Assembly (NCBI RefSeq): GCF_035989305.1
Contig: NZ_CP108514.1
Location: 4,216,501-4,280,500 of the forward strand
Source: Streptomyces sp. NBC_01233
GTDB lineage: Bacteria; Actinomycetota; Actinomycetes; Streptomycetales; Streptomycetaceae
Reading direction: 5' to 3'
DNA: 64,000 bases
Shown here: positions 24,800 through 33,631 of the stretch, piece after piece
How positions within the stretch are numbered: position 1 is the stretch's first letter
How the letters are laid out: every line of letters starts with the position of its first letter
The notes under the pieces: generated by a model
What the model saw: the letters and a program-made list of their open reading frames with translations, nothing else
What the model was told of the DNA's origin: nothing
Databases searched by the model: none
Position numbers and translations under genes: made by a program

Positions 24800-25930
24800 A
24801 TGGGGGCCGTAAGGCGACGACGTGGCGCAAGCTCGCTCGTGCTGCTGTGCGCGATGGCGATACTGACGGCGCCGGGTCTCGCGACGGGCATGGCGAACGC
24901 GGCACCGGCCGCACCTGCCTCACCGGGCGCGCCCACTGCGCCCGCCGCACCCGCCTCTCCCGGGGATCGCGCCGCTCCGCTGCCCGGGCCGGGCGGGAAG
25001 TCCCTCGAGCAGGTCCGCAAGGACATCGAGGAGCTCTACCGGCAGGCGGGCACCGCCACGGACGCCTACAACCTCGCCGAGGCCGAGACCAAGACCCAGT
25101 CGGAGAAGATCGTCGAGATCGCCAACCTGGTCGTCGCCGGCCAGGAGCGGATCACCACCCTCAAGAGCCGTGCGGGCGCGGCCGCCCGCGCCCAGTACCG
25201 CTCGGGCGGACTGCCGCCGGGCGCGCAGCTGGCGCTGAGCGACAGCCCGGGCCAGTTCCTCGACGGGGCGGGCCGGCTGCGGCAGGGCGAGAAGGCCACC
25301 TCGGACCTCCTCTCCGAACTCGGCCGGACCCAGAGCGACTTGCAGCGCTACGCCCAGGAGGCGAGTGACCGCTGGAAGACGCTGGAGGCCAACCGGGTCA
25401 AGCAGGAGGACTCGAAGAAGCAGATCGAGGAGAAGATCAAGGCGGCGGAGGAGCTGGAGAGCAAGCTGGAGGCCGAGGAGAAGGCCCGGCTGATCCAGCT
25501 GGAGCAGGAAGCCCAGTACAAGGCGCAGACCGCTTGGCTGTCGACGGGCGCGATGAAGGACGTCAACGGCAAGGCGACGGACGCCGGCAAGCGGGCCGTT
25601 CAGTTCGCCACGGCGCAGATAGGCAAGCCGTACCGCTGGGGCGCCGTCGGCCCGGGCTCGTTCGACTGCTCCGGCCTGACCTCGCAGGCCTGGCTGGCGG
25701 CGGGCCGCGGCATCCCGCGCACCTCGCAGGAGCAGCTGCGGCTGCTCCCGAAGGTCGCGCTCAAGGACATGCGCCCCGGCGATCTGATCATCTACTTCGA
25801 CGACGCGAGCCACGTCGGCATGTACGTCGGCGACGGCGCGATGGTCCACGCCCCGCGCCCCGGCCGCAACGTGACGATGGCGGGCGCGGGCTCGATGCCG
25901 ATCAAGGCCGTGGTCCGCCCCGACGCGTAG
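24800..25930 (+). CDS. Secreted NlpC/P60 peptidoglycan endopeptidase with coiled coil
   Basis: A 376-aa cell-wall hydrolase. It has a signal peptide (residues 1-34, ending near MANAAPA), an Ala/Pro linker, a long coiled coil (about 68-245, rich in Glu, Lys, Arg and Gln) and a C-terminal C40 peptidase domain. The catalytic Cys290 lies in FDCSGL, His338 in SHVGMYVG and a third polar site at His350. The architecture matches RipA-like and SwlA-like D,L-endopeptidases that trim stem peptides during growth and sporulation. It has its own promoter and ends at a terminator. The ATG at 24800 with GGGGGG upstream is preferred to the GTG at 24785. Confidence 0.92.
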   Translation: MGAVRRRRGASSLVLLCAMAILTAPGLATGMANAAPAAPASPGAPTAPAAPASPGDRAAPLPGPGGKSLEQVRKDIEELYRQAGTATDAYNLAEAETKTQSEKIVEIANLVVAGQERITTLKSRAGAAARAQYRSGGLPPGAQLALSDSPGQFLDGAGRLRQGEKATSDLLSELGRTQSDLQRYAQEASDRWKTLEANRVKQEDSKKQIEEKIKAAEELESKLEAEEKARLIQLEQEAQYKAQTAWLSTGAMKDVNGKATDAGKRAVQFATAQIGKPYRWGAVGPGSFDCSGLTSQAWLAAGRGIPRTSQEQLRLLPKVALKDMRPGDLIIYFDDASHVGMYVGDGAMVHAPRPGRNVTMAGAGSMPIKAVVRPDA

Positions 25931-26031
25931 CCCCTCGCGGGGAGCCGAACCGTCACTCCCCCGGCCCGCGCCCCGGCCCCGATCCCGCCCGGGCCGCGGC
26001 CGGACCCCCGGCCGCCTGAGCCCCGGCCGCC

Positions 26032-26060
26032 AGGCCCGGGCCAGGCATGCCCGGGCCTTT
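26032..26060 (+). terminator. Terminator after the NlpC/P60 gene
   Basis: AGGCCCGGGC (26032-26041) pairs with GCCCGGGCCT (26049-26058), followed by TT. It is about 100 bp past the stop codon. Confidence 0.75.
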
Positions 26061-26598
26061 GGCCGCATGCCGGCCACGGGCTGGACACCGGCCGGTGCGG
26101 GGCCCTGGCGCGGGCGCCGCCGGCCGTACGCCGGCCAGGGCTCGCCCGTTCGCAGGCGGGCCGCGGACCGGGCTTCGGCTGGGAGCGTGGGGGTCGACCG
26201 TGGGCCGGGAGCGGGGCGGCCTCGGTCACGGCGGCACAGGCCGTGCGTCGGCCAGGGATCGGGCCGGAGGCCCTCGCCTGCGGCCGGCCGGACACGGGCG
26301 AGGCCGAAAGAACGGGGCTCCGCCCCGGACCCCGGTCCTCAAACGCCGGACGGCCGAAATGGAGCCCCGCCGGCGTTTGAGGCGTGAGGCAACCAAGCGG
26401 GTGTGTCGGACGTCTCGTTAGGCGGGACGGATCCCGACCCCCGCCGTGACCTTTGTCATCCAGTGAGGACGTTTTTCCCCCGCGATAACGGCATATGCCG
26501 GAGGCCCCGACGAAGAACGGCATTCCGCTCGCCGGGCCGGGACCGCTAGGGTCTGCCGGACGAGCGCACCCTCGGGGGGAGGGAAGGAACCGGAGACG
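26061..26598. other. Gene-free interval upstream of the SpoIIE-type gene
   Basis: I see no credible gene here; the open frames are by-products of the high GC content. It holds the dispersed palindrome at 26314-26382. Closer to the next gene lies a less GC-rich stretch (about 26440-26510, with GTTTTTC and a CATATG palindrome) that is the most likely promoter region. Confidence 0.5.
26314..26382. repeat. Streptomyces intergenic palindromic repeat (copy 2)
   Basis: GGGGCTCCGCCCC, then CCTCAAACGCCGG paired with CCGGCGTTTGAGG (13-bp arms, 26337-26349 and 26370-26382). It is the same family as the elements at 21.6 and 56.6 kb. Confidence 0.75.
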
Positions 26599-27987
26599 AT
26601 GTCCGTACCCGTACCGCGGCAGAGGAACACCCCGGCCACGGAGGGCGGTCAGGCCGTTCTGCACACCGCCGCACCGCCCGCCGCACCGCCCGCCGCCACC
26701 GCCACCGCCGTCGCGCAAGCGACTCCGCAGGCGACCCCGCAAGCCACCCCTCACACGATCCCGCTGACCCTCCTGGTCATCGAGGACGACCCGGCCGGCG
26801 GCCTCACCGTCCCCGAGATCCTCGACGCCGACGGCCACCGCATCCGGCTCCGCACCGCCCGCAACCTCACCGAGGCCGAGCGGCTGCTCACCCCCGACGT
26901 GCACTGCATCCTGCTCGACCTGTCCCTCCCGGACGCCAGTGCCCGCATGCCGGGAGTACCGGCGGCACCGGCAGCGCCGGGAGCGGCCGGCTCCGCCACG
27001 GCCACCGCCGTGGACCGGCTGGCGGCCCTCCGCCAGGTGCTGCGCATCGCGCCCCGGCACGCCGTCCTCGTCCTCACCGGCGAGGACGACGCCGAGCGCG
27101 CTGCCGAGGCCGTCCGCGTCGGCGCCCAGGACTTCCTCTTCCGGGACGAGCTGGACGGCCGGCTGCTGAGCCGCGCCATCCGCTACGCCGTGGAGAGAAA
27201 ACGGGCCGACATCGCCCAGTACAAGCTTGCAGAATCGAAACTGCGCGCCCAGGAGAACGCCCGCCTCGAACGCGGCCTGCTCCCCACACCGCTCCTGGAG
27301 GGCTCCGACCTCCGCTTCGCCGCCCGTTACCGCCCCGGCCGCAGCCGGGCCCTCCTCGGCGGCGACTTCTACGACACCGTCCGCACCCCCGACGGCACCG
27401 TCCACGCGATGATCGGCGACGTCTGCGGCCACGGCCCCGACGAAGCCGCCCTCGGCGTCGAGCTCCGCATCGCCTGGCGCGCCCTGACGCTGGCCGGCCT
27501 GTGCGGTGACGACCTGCTGTCCACCCTCCAGGAGGTGCTGGAGGTGGAGCGCCCGAACGAGGAGATCTTCGCGACGCTGTGCACGGTCGACATCGCGCCG
27601 GACGGCCGCCGCGCGGGCCTGTGCCTGGCCGGCCATCCGGCCCCGCTGATCTCACGGCCGGGCCGCCGCGCGCGACTGCTCCCGTACGAGAACAGCGGCC
27701 CGGCCCTCGGTCTGCTGCCCCGGGCCCGCTGGCCCCGCCGCCAGGTCGAGCTCGGCGGCAGCTGGAGTCTGATGCTCTACACCGACGGCCTCATCGAGGG
27801 CAGGATCGGCGAGGGCAAGGAGCGGCTGGGCCAGGACGGCATGGTCGAGATGATCAACCGTCACCTGGACCGCGGGCTGAGCGGTGAGGGCCTGCTGGAG
27901 GCCTCCGTCACCGAGGCCCGCCGCCTCAACGGCGGCGAGCTCACCGACGACGTGGCCGTGGTCCTGCTCTCCCGCGCCGAGGGCTGA
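26599..27987 (+). CDS. Receiver-SpoIIE-type PP2C phosphatase (response-regulator phosphatase)
   Basis: A 462-aa two-domain signalling protein. After a Pro/Ala/Gln-rich head with three ATPQ-like repeats (about 41-51), residues 57-200 form a receiver domain: LLVIEDDPAGG holds the acidic pair and CILLDLSLPD the phospho-Asp. An Ala/Gly/Pro-rich insertion follows the Asp before the next strand. Residues 225-460 form a PPM/SpoIIE phosphatase with metal ligands in LLGGDFYDT, IGDVCGHGPDEAA and the final DDVAVVLL. RsbU/RssB-type proteins like this dephosphorylate anti-anti-sigma factors, so it probably steers a stress sigma factor; its kinase and target are not in the window. Confidence 0.88.
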   Translation: MSVPVPRQRNTPATEGGQAVLHTAAPPAAPPAATATAVAQATPQATPQATPHTIPLTLLVIEDDPAGGLTVPEILDADGHRIRLRTARNLTEAERLLTPDVHCILLDLSLPDASARMPGVPAAPAAPGAAGSATATAVDRLAALRQVLRIAPRHAVLVLTGEDDAERAAEAVRVGAQDFLFRDELDGRLLSRAIRYAVERKRADIAQYKLAESKLRAQENARLERGLLPTPLLEGSDLRFAARYRPGRSRALLGGDFYDTVRTPDGTVHAMIGDVCGHGPDEAALGVELRIAWRALTLAGLCGDDLLSTLQEVLEVERPNEEIFATLCTVDIAPDGRRAGLCLAGHPAPLISRPGRRARLLPYENSGPALGLLPRARWPRRQVELGGSWSLMLYTDGLIEGRIGEGKERLGQDGMVEMINRHLDRGLSGEGLLEASVTEARRLNGGELTDDVAVVLLSRAEG

Positions 27988-28023
27988 CCGCCGGGCGGGT
28001 AAGCCCGGCGGTCCGGGCGGGGG

Positions 28024-28368
28024 CTACCGCCCGCCGTTGTAGGGCCCGTACGGGCCGTCGCTGCTGCTTCCGCCGCGCCGGCCACCACGACCGCCGCCCG
28101 AGACCTGCTTGAGGGCGGGGCGTACGTCGACGAAGAACACGATGGTCGCGACGAGACCGGCGATCTGCAGGAAGAGCATCCCCAGGAACACGTCCACCAC
28201 GACGGTGATGCCGAGGATGACCAGCCAGAAGGTCTTGGTCTGCTTGTCGGCCGCCCGGTACGCGTCCTCGCGCGCCAGCAGCGCGAACACGAAGGCCGCG
28301 ACGGCGAGCAGCAGCATGGCGTACCCGAACAGCGGGAGCACGCCCCGATCGAACCCGTCCATCAACAT
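28024..28368 (-). CDS. DUF2516 membrane protein
   Basis: A 114-aa protein with three membrane helices (FGYAMLLLAVAAFVFALLA; FWLVILGITVVVDVFLGML; LQIAGLVATIVFFVDV) and a Gly/Ser/Arg-rich C-terminal tail on the cytoplasmic side. It fits the actinobacterial DUF2516 family of unknown function. The start could be the ATG at 28368 or the ATG two codons later; neither ribosome site is strong. It follows the HbhA-like gene on the same strand after a terminator-like hairpin. Confidence 0.8.
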   Translation of the reverse strand: MLMDGFDRGVLPLFGYAMLLLAVAAFVFALLAREDAYRAADKQTKTFWLVILGITVVVDVFLGMLFLQIAGLVATIVFFVDVRPALKQVSGGGRGGRRGGSSSDGPYGPYNGGR

Positions 28369-28457
28369 CGCTTCGACCGCCTTCTCATGCCTCTGCTTCG
28401 CACTTCCGATGCCGCACGACTCGACGCTACCGGCACGGGCGCCCTCACGAACTTCAA

Positions 28458-28488
28458 CGGGCCGGGCCCCTGAAGGGTGCCCGGCCCG
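28458..28488 (-). terminator. Terminator after the HbhA-like gene
   Basis: CGGGCCGGGC (28458-28467) pairs with GCCCGGCCCG (28479-28488) around an 11-nt loop, 23 bp past the stop of the leftward gene. Confidence 0.75.
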
Positions 28489-28510
28489 CCGTCGCTCATG
28501 CCGTTCCGGT

Positions 28511-29041
28511 TCAGCTCGCGTCGTCCGCGGTGACGGCGGCCTTCTTGGCCGAGGTCCTGCGCGCGGTGGACTTCTTCGCGGCCGGCTTCTCCTCGCCGGC
28601 TGCCTCGGCCACGGGCTCCGAGTCGGCAGCCGGCTCCACCGCCACGGCGATGTCGACGATCTCCTCGGAGAACTCGCCCCGCCAGGTCCGCACGGCCTGC
28701 TCGCCGTGCTCGGCGACCTTGTCGTACGTCTCCTTGGCGCGCACCGCGTACTCCGCGGCCACGCCCACGCCGCGCAGCGCCAGGTCCTGGGCGGTCTCCC
28801 CTAGCTTCTTCGGGTCGATGGCGCCGAACACCTCGGCGACCTTGGCGGTGAGCGCCTCCTGCACGGCCTTCGGGTCCGTGTTCTTCACGGCCTCGATGCG
28901 CGCGGGGGCCTCGGCGCGCAGCTGCTCGATCAGCTCGGGAACCTTCTTGGCCTGCTGCACGGCCAGGTCGGCCGTGCCGGCGGCGAAGTAGAGGGGGGTG
29001 GGGTCGGTGAGGGTCTTCTTCAGGTCATCGGCGATGGCCAT
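28511..29041 (-). CDS. HbhA-like helical protein with Lys/Ala-rich tail
   Basis: A 176-aa protein without signal peptide, almost wholly helical and strongly charged (residues 5-125). It ends in a Lys/Ala/Arg/Thr-rich tail (KPAAKKSTARRTSAKKAA). This is the build of mycobacterial heparin-binding haemagglutinin HbhA and its Streptomyces homologues, which associate with membranes or polyanions; the tail could bind DNA or acidic polymers. A good GGAGG site lies eight bases before the ATG at 29041. The XRE regulator ends 23 bp upstream, so the two are probably one operon. Confidence 0.75.
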   Translation of the reverse strand: MAIADDLKKTLTDPTPLYFAAGTADLAVQQAKKVPELIEQLRAEAPARIEAVKNTDPKAVQEALTAKVAEVFGAIDPKKLGETAQDLALRGVGVAAEYAVRAKETYDKVAEHGEQAVRTWRGEFSEEIVDIAVAVEPAADSEPVAEAAGEEKPAAKKSTARRTSAKKAAVTADDAS

Positions 29042-29064
29042 GTGCTGGTCCTCCCGGATCAACT

Positions 29065-29466
29065 TCAGTTCGTCTTCGACGGCATCTCGTCGGCGGGTTC
29101 GGCGGGTGCGGCAGGCGCGTCGAGCGCGTTCTCCTTGCGGAACGACTCGTAGATCTGGAGCAGCACCTGCTTCTGCCGCTCGTTGATGCTCGGGTCGGCG
29201 AGGATGACGGCTCGCGTCTCCACCTCGTCCGGGTCCCGCTCATCCAGGATCCCGGCCTGCACGTACAGCGTCTCCGCGGAGATCCGCAGCGCCTTGGCCA
29301 GCTGCTGCAGGATGTCCGCGCTCGGCTTGCGCAGCCCGCGCTCGATCTGGCTCAGGTACGGATTCGACACCCCCGCCGCCTCGGCCAGTTGCCGCAGCGA
29401 AAGCTGGGCCTGCCGACGCTGCTCACGGAGGTACTCGCCGAGATTTCCGACGTTGAGCGATGCCAT
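29065..29466 (-). CDS. XRE-family transcriptional regulator
   Basis: A 133-aa repressor-type protein. Residues 9-65 form the Cro/cI helix-turn-helix: LGEYLREQRRQAQLSLRQLA, then GVSNPYLSQIERGLRKPSADILQQLAKAL. The second half (RAVILADPSINERQKQVLLQIYESFRKEN in part) is helical and conserved in Streptomyces homologues, which always seem to precede an HbhA-like gene. An excellent inverted repeat lies immediately upstream, suggesting that it represses its own operon. What it responds to is unknown. Confidence 0.85.
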   Translation of the reverse strand: MASLNVGNLGEYLREQRRQAQLSLRQLAEAAGVSNPYLSQIERGLRKPSADILQQLAKALRISAETLYVQAGILDERDPDEVETRAVILADPSINERQKQVLLQIYESFRKENALDAPAAPAEPADEMPSKTN

Positions 29467-29484
29467 GCTTCGATCCTGCCGCAC

Positions 29485-29516
29485 CTTGCTAACTTTTGCA
29501 AGCAAGCCGCTTGCAA
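29485..29516. promoter_or_regulatory. Palindromic operator upstream of the XRE gene
   Basis: TTGCAAGC-AAGCC-GCTTGCAA (29496-29516) is a perfect 8-bp inverted repeat. An overlapping second pair CTTGC/GCAAG (29485-29489 and 29498-29502) adjoins it. It lies 19-50 bp before the start codon, over the expected promoter, as for an autorepressor. Confidence 0.65.
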
Positions 29517-29660
29517 CATCTCCCACCTCGCTCGCGCACGAGCGCGCCGCGACCACCCGATCGGCCGCCCGCCGGTTGCCCGGTACGGGCGCCGCCGATG
29601 GGATGTTGACGGGCCGGCCGACGGATGGCGCCGGCACACCCCGCACCGGAAGGTCTGCCG

Positions 29661-31256
29661 ATGCCAGCAGTCGCGACGAGGCGGCGACACCGCGGCGCCG
29701 TGTGCGCGGCGGCGCTGCTCCTCTCCACCGCCGTCCTGTCGGGTTCGGGCGCGGCCCAGCCGTCCCGCGGGGGATCCCCCGTCGGCGACGTGAGCACGGT
29801 GCTGCGGTGGAAGCCCTGCACGGGCGAAGCACAGCGGGGATTCGAGTGCGCCACGACCACGGTGCCGCTGGATCACACCCGCCCCCGGTGGCGCACCGTC
29901 GACCTGGCGGTGATCAGGCACAGGGCCACGGCTCCCCGTGGGCCGGCCCGGTCGTTGTTCTTCAACCCCGGTGGGCCCGGCGGGGCGGGGACCGTAGGAC
30001 TGCCGGAGCTGTACGAGAAGTTCCCCGCACCGCTGCGGGAACGGTTCGACATCATCAGCTGGGACCCGCGCGGCGTCGGACAGAGCACCCCGGTGCGGTG
30101 TTTCGGCACCGCGGAGGAAGCCACCGCGTGGCACTCGCGTGTTCCCGCGTTTCCCGTGGGCGAGGAGCAGCGCAAGGCGTTCACCGCGGCGTACGCCGAT
30201 CTCGGCCGGCGCTGCGAGCGCCACGATCCGGAGTTGCTGCGCCACATCTCGACCGCCGATGTCGCCCGGGACCTCGACCGGCTGCGCCGGGCCGCGGGTG
30301 AGGAGCACTTGCGCTACTGGGGCATCTCGTACGGCACCCTCCTGGGGGCGACGTACGCCAACCTGTTCCCGTCCCGGGTCGACCGGCTGGTGCTGGACGG
30401 CAACGTCGATCCGCGGGCCTGGATGAACGGCGGTTCGGCGGAAGAGCCCGAGCTGAGCACCTTCCTGCGCCTGGAGTCGGATCGGGGATCGGCCGAAACC
30501 CTTCGGCAGTTCCTCGACCTGTGCGGGGGTGCGCCGGCCGGTCGCTGTGCCTTCTCCGCAGGACGTCCGGCGGCGACCCGCGCCAAGTTCACCGAGTTGA
30601 TGCGCAGGCTCAGGGCGCGGCCCGTGGGTTCCTGGACGTACGCGAAAGCCGTGAGCGAGGTCCGGGGCGGCCTCTACACGGTCCATCCCGGGTGGACCCA
30701 GACGGCGGAAGCGCTGCAGACCCTGTGGGAGGGCCGCGCCCCGCAGGAACCCCCGGCGCCTCCGGGCGCCCCGGCGTATCCCGGCTTCGAACAGTCCCTC
30801 GGCGTGCTCTGTGCCGAAAGCCCCCACCCCGGTGACCCGGGGCGGTACGCAGTGCTCGACACGCTGAGCACGGCACGGTCGGGGGACCTCGGGCACTGGT
30901 GGGCCTGGGCCAACGAGCCGTGCGCGGCGTGGCCGGCCACCGCCGCGGCGCGCCATGCCGGCCCCTGGGACCGCCCCACCGCTCACCCGGTTCTGGTCGT
31001 CAATCCGACCTACGACCCCGCCACCCCGTACGGGGGAGGTCGGGCCATGGCCCGGGAACTCGCGAACACCCGCCTGCTCACCCTCAAGGGATACGGCCAC
31101 ACCGCACTGGACAATCCGAGCAGTTGCGTCAGCAGGCACGCGGTCCGCTACTTCCTCGGCGGAGCCCTCCCCCCGGTCGGCGCCACGTGCGAACAGGACG
31201 CTCCGCCCTTCGCCCCCGGTCCCCCGGCAGACGGACCCCCTCGGCTCAGCCGTTGA
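29661..31256 (+). CDS. Secreted alpha/beta-hydrolase, tripeptidyl aminopeptidase type
   Basis: A 531-aa exported peptidase of the Streptomyces TAP family (S33), which removes peptides from the N-terminus of proteins outside the cell. The signal peptide (residues 1-31) contains an Arg-rich head and VCAAALLLSTAVLSGSGAA. The oxyanion region is LFFNPGGPGGAG, the nucleophile Ser lies in YWGISYGTLLGATYA, the acid in VVNPTYDPATPY and the His in LKGYGHTALDN, all within a complete S33 scaffold with a C-terminal TAP-like domain. GGAAGG stands before the ATG at 29661; longer in-frame starts would put extra residues before the signal peptide. Confidence 0.92.
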   Translation: MPAVATRRRHRGAVCAAALLLSTAVLSGSGAAQPSRGGSPVGDVSTVLRWKPCTGEAQRGFECATTTVPLDHTRPRWRTVDLAVIRHRATAPRGPARSLFFNPGGPGGAGTVGLPELYEKFPAPLRERFDIISWDPRGVGQSTPVRCFGTAEEATAWHSRVPAFPVGEEQRKAFTAAYADLGRRCERHDPELLRHISTADVARDLDRLRRAAGEEHLRYWGISYGTLLGATYANLFPSRVDRLVLDGNVDPRAWMNGGSAEEPELSTFLRLESDRGSAETLRQFLDLCGGAPAGRCAFSAGRPAATRAKFTELMRRLRARPVGSWTYAKAVSEVRGGLYTVHPGWTQTAEALQTLWEGRAPQEPPAPPGAPAYPGFEQSLGVLCAESPHPGDPGRYAVLDTLSTARSGDLGHWWAWANEPCAAWPATAAARHAGPWDRPTAHPVLVVNPTYDPATPYGGGRAMARELANTRLLTLKGYGHTALDNPSSCVSRHAVRYFLGGALPPVGATCEQDAPPFAPGPPADGPPRLSR

Positions 31257-31260
31257 AGCC

Positions 31261-31295
31261 GGCCCGGCGGCCCCGGCCCGGCGGCCCCGGCCCGG
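31261..31295. repeat. 14-bp tandem repeat after the peptidase gene
   Basis: GGCCCGGCGGCCCC occurs at 31261-31274 and 31275-31288, and half a copy follows. It lies in the 65-bp gap between the convergent peptidase and methyltransferase genes and can fold into a GC hairpin. Confidence 0.7.
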
Positions 31296-31321
31296 GGCGC
31301 CCCTCAGGGGCACGGCACCGG

Positions 31322-32083
31322 TCAGGCCGTGCCGATCACCACCGTCGCGTACAGCTCCTCCGAGGTGACCGCCCGGACCGCGAGCCCCGCCGACGCCAGG
31401 GCCGAGGCCGTCGACGGGGACTGGCGGGCGCTCGTCTCGATGAGCAGGTGACCCCCCGGGACCAGCCACGGCACGGCGCCCGCCGCGACCCGGCGGTGGA
31501 TGTCGAGGCCGTCGGCCCCGCCGTCCAGCGAGACCAGCGGCTCGTGGTCCCGCGCCTCCGACGGCATCAGGCCGATCTCCTCCGTCGGCACGTACGGGGC
31601 GTTGACCACCAACACGTCCACCCGGCCCTTCAGCGACTCCGGGAGCGCGGCGTACAGATCGCCCTCCCACACCCGGCCGCCGTACGGGGCCACGTTGCGC
31701 CGCGCGTACCCCAGCGCCGCCGGGTCGATGTCCGCCACGTGCAGCTCCACACCGCCCGGCACCTGCGCCGCCACCGCCGCGCCCAGGGCGCCGACCCCGC
31801 AGCACAGGTCGAGCACCACCGCACCGGGCCGGGCCAACCCCACCGCCTCCTGCACCAGGAACTCGGTGCGCCGGCGCGGTACGAAGGCCCCCGCGCCCAC
31901 CTCCATGCGCAGACCGCAGAACTCCGCCCAGCCCACGACGTGTTCCAGGGGCTCGCCGCCCACCCGGCGGGCCAGCAGCTCCGCCAGGTGGCCGTCGTCC
32001 CGGGCGGCGCCGCTCAGCAGCTCCGCCTCCTCCTCCGCGAAGACACAGCCGGCCGCGCGCAGGGACCCCACAAGTGACGTCAA
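31322..32083 (-). CDS. PrmC/HemK-like protein-(glutamine N5) methyltransferase
   Basis: A 253-aa SAM-dependent methyltransferase related to PrmC, the enzyme that methylates the GGQ glutamine of release factors. It has the N-terminal helical domain, motif I VLDLCCGVGALGAAVAA and the acidic residue in VADIDPAALGYARRN. The active-site signature is NAPYVPTEEI instead of the canonical NPPY. This variant is usual in the second, stand-alone actinobacterial paralogue, whose substrate is unproven. The start is uncertain (TTG at 32083 or GTG at 32071); no ATG is available in frame near the conserved region. Confidence 0.82.
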   Translation of the reverse strand: MTSLVGSLRAAGCVFAEEEAELLSGAARDDGHLAELLARRVGGEPLEHVVGWAEFCGLRMEVGAGAFVPRRRTEFLVQEAVGLARPGAVVLDLCCGVGALGAAVAAQVPGGVELHVADIDPAALGYARRNVAPYGGRVWEGDLYAALPESLKGRVDVLVVNAPYVPTEEIGLMPSEARDHEPLVSLDGGADGLDIHRRVAAGAVPWLVPGGHLLIETSARQSPSTASALASAGLAVRAVTSEELYATVVIGTA

Positions 32084-32095
32084 AAACCTCAGTCC

Positions 32096-32197
32096 TCAGT
32101 TTTCCAAGACGATGACGTCGATGCGCTCCAGCCTGGCCGGATCCGCAAGGACGTCCATTACGACAATACGGTCGCCCTCGACCACGAACCCCCTGCC
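32096..32197 (-). pseudogene. C-terminal relic of an ECF sigma factor (SigJ/ECF41-like)
   Basis: The last 33 codons before the stop at 32096 read GRGFVVEGDRIVVMDVLADP, then ARLERIDVIVLEN. This is the typical end of the SnoaL-like C-terminal domain of ECF41/SigJ sigma factors (compare IDVLADPERLARLDL). Upstream the frame turns into low-complexity Ser/Gly/Pro sequence without sigma domains. I take it as a gene relic; a short functional peptide cannot be excluded. Confidence 0.45.
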
Positions 32198-32340
32198 CGC
32201 AACGCCCTTGCCGCCCGGCGGGCCCCAGTTGCTCCCGTACGACGAGCTGCGCGAGCCCGACCCCGAGTCCGCCGGCGGCGGCTCCGCGGTGGTGACCGGA
32301 GGGGGAAGGGAACGGTGAAGGGGACGGTGGACGGGACGGG

Positions 32341-33585
32341 TCAGAAGATGTCCGGGCACCACGGCCGGCGGGCCGTACGGAACACCGCGTCCGCCAGCGC
32401 GACCGCCCCCGGCCGCTCCTCCGTCACCCGCCCGAGCGCGGCCAGCCGCACCGCGGACTCGTTGCCGAGGTACAGGGAGCCCAGCACGGACACGTCCAGC
32501 CGCAGGTCCGCCGCCTCCTCGGTCCGCTCGCACGCGCCGGTGCCCGCGTCCAGCCAGTAGCGGCCGGCCGCCGGTCCCGTCCCGTCGGCGACCTCCAGCA
32601 CGAGCACCCCGGGCACCTCGTACGTCCGTGCGCGCAGCGCCCGTACGACGTCCAGCACCCGCACCCACAGGAAGTCCGCGGAGGTGACGATCCGGGCCGA
32701 ACGCGGGTCGGGCAGCAGCTGCGGGACGAGGTCGTCGGGGGCCCGGTAGCCCGTGCGGACCTTCAGCACCCAGTCGATCGAGCACAGGAACTGCCACAGC
32801 GCCCGCTCCGCCTGCGGGGTGGCTGCCAGCAGGTCGTGGACCTGCACGGTGTTCTGCGGGACCTTCGCGTCCGTCCAGTGGTCGTCGGCCCGGTACGCGA
32901 CCAGCCCGGCCACCTCCCCCTCCGCCGTGCGGTACACCGCGAAGAACTTCTCCTTGTACGGGCGGTACGAGATCTGCTCCAGGCCGGTCCTCAAGCGCCA
33001 GTGGCGCTCGCTCCGGTCGATCATGCCGGGCGTGCGCGCCCGCAGCCGCTCGTGCAGCTCCGGGCCGACCTGCCGGACCTCGGCCTCGTCCACCAGGTCG
33101 ATCCGCCCGCCGTCCGCGGGCACCGACAGCCGCCGGTCCAGCCCGGTGCGCGGTACGTCGATCTCCCATTCCGCGAGGGAGGTGGCGGGCCCGAACCCGT
33201 ACCGCCCGTAGATCGGGTACTCGGCTGCGATCAGCGTCGCCAGCACGTCACCGCGCGCCCCGGCCGCGGCGAACTCGGCGGCCATCATCCGGGTCAGCAG
33301 ACCCTGGCGGCGGTGGGTGGGCAGCACGCCCACGTTGGAGATCGCGGTGGAGGGGACGGCGGCCCCGCCGGGCACGGTCAGCTGCTGCGCGAAGGACCGG
33401 AAGGCCGCCACGCAACGGCCGGTGTCGGTGTCGAACGCGCCCTGGGTGCGGGCGAGATCGTTGTGCTTGACCCGCTGGGCCAGGTCCGAGTCGGTGTCTC
33501 GGGCCGTGCTCAGGAACCCGGTGTTCACGGTTCGCAGCCAGTCGGGGAGTTCGGATTCGGCGATCGGCCGGACGTCAGCACTCAT
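32341..33585 (-). CDS. Eis-family GNAT N-acetyltransferase
   Basis: A 414-aa protein of the Eis (enhanced intracellular survival) family, hexameric acetyltransferases that modify amines such as aminoglycosides. It has the N-terminal GNAT domain with the acetyl-CoA loop [17 protein letters not shown] (about 92-108), a second degenerate GNAT domain and the SCP2-like C-terminal domain. The chain ends in Phe, whose carboxylate is the catalytic base in Eis. TAGCGT (33594-33599) is 8 bp before the ATG, suggesting a leaderless mRNA. Whether it modifies an antibiotic is unknown. Confidence 0.88.
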   Translation of the reverse strand: MSADVRPIAESELPDWLRTVNTGFLSTARDTDSDLAQRVKHNDLARTQGAFDTDTGRCVAAFRSFAQQLTVPGGAAVPSTAISNVGVLPTHRRQGLLTRMMAAEFAAAGARGDVLATLIAAEYPIYGRYGFGPATSLAEWEIDVPRTGLDRRLSVPADGGRIDLVDEAEVRQVGPELHERLRARTPGMIDRSERHWRLRTGLEQISYRPYKEKFFAVYRTAEGEVAGLVAYRADDHWTDAKVPQNTVQVHDLLAATPQAERALWQFLCSIDWVLKVRTGYRAPDDLVPQLLPDPRSARIVTSADFLWVRVLDVVRALRARTYEVPGVLVLEVADGTGPAAGRYWLDAGTGACERTEEAADLRLDVSVLGSLYLGNESAVRLAALGRVTEERPGAVALADAVFRTARRPWCPDIF

Positions 33586-33631
33586 AGCGGGCCACGCTAA
33601 CCGCCCGACCGGCGCCAGTCGCCCGAATTTC

